This document shows, piece by piece, positions 5,066-5,087 of a stretch of DNA of 5,087 nucleotides. The first letter of the stretch is position 1, and every line of letters begins with the position of its first letter. The position numbers were made by a program, and so were the translations under genes. The DNA is taken from NCBI GenBank assembly GCA_022709485.1, contig JAKLIS010000132.1, forward strand, positions 1 through 5,087. The letters are read 5' to 3'. The notes under the pieces were generated by a model, which was given only the letters and a program-made list of their open reading frames with translations, was not told where the DNA came from and made no database searches. This stretch comes from Elusimicrobiota bacterium. Its GTDB lineage: Bacteria > Elusimicrobiota > Elusimicrobia > F11.

Positions 5066-5087
5066 AGAATTCGTGCTGCATAATTCT

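Noticed and set aside
5025..5087. Minus-strand 20-residue C-terminal fragment entering from the right edge
   Set aside because: Too short to recognise and overlapping the TTAGGA/TCCTAA inverted repeat; mentioned only as part of the insertion sequence alternative.

Overview
The window looks like a chromosomal segment from a diderm (Gram-negative type) bacterium of intermediate GC content, probably an uncultured lineage. The secretion signals on both peptidase subunits and a SixA-type phosphatase fit this. Several short palindromic and tandem repeats crowd the spacers, as in many environmental genomes. I cannot assign a phylum from the sequence alone.

Left part (1-3641, minus strand): a tightly packed three-gene operon read right to left. 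First is an SseB-family protein (3641-2859). Next is a secreted M16 zinc peptidase with an intact HxxEH motif (2862-1177). Last is a second secreted M16 protein (1180 to beyond position 1), which has lost the zinc motif but keeps the substrate-binding Arg/Tyr pair. Both gene junctions are 4-base ATGA stop/start overlaps, so translation is probably coupled. The two M16 proteins are complementary: one has only the zinc site and the other only the R/Y pair. This is the division of labour known for heterodimeric M16B peptidases.

Middle part (3642-4191): a spacer between divergent genes. It holds a roughly 213-bp MITE-like element (3663-3875) bounded by perfect 11-bp inverted repeats, with internal hairpins and a 3 x 18-bp tandem repeat. 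After it comes a short plus-strand ORF (3890-4060) for a 56-residue single-span membrane protein, then a heptameric tandem repeat with an inverted partner (4064-4157).

Right part (4192-5087): sixA, a phosphohistidine phosphatase gene on the plus strand, followed by two further heptameric repeats. The larger forms a 31-bp imperfect inverted repeat (4705-4831). The last ~225 bases contain a consensus TTGACA box behind an A/T-rich tract, a perfect 9-bp GC stem and further nested inverted repeats. I could not identify this segment; a structured RNA or leader, or the end of an insertion sequence, are the main options.

The most notable observations are the split M16 pair, the MITE-like element whose end overlaps the likely operon promoter, the unannotated small membrane ORF, the three unrelated 7-bp-period repeats around sixA, and the unidentified structured segment at the right edge.
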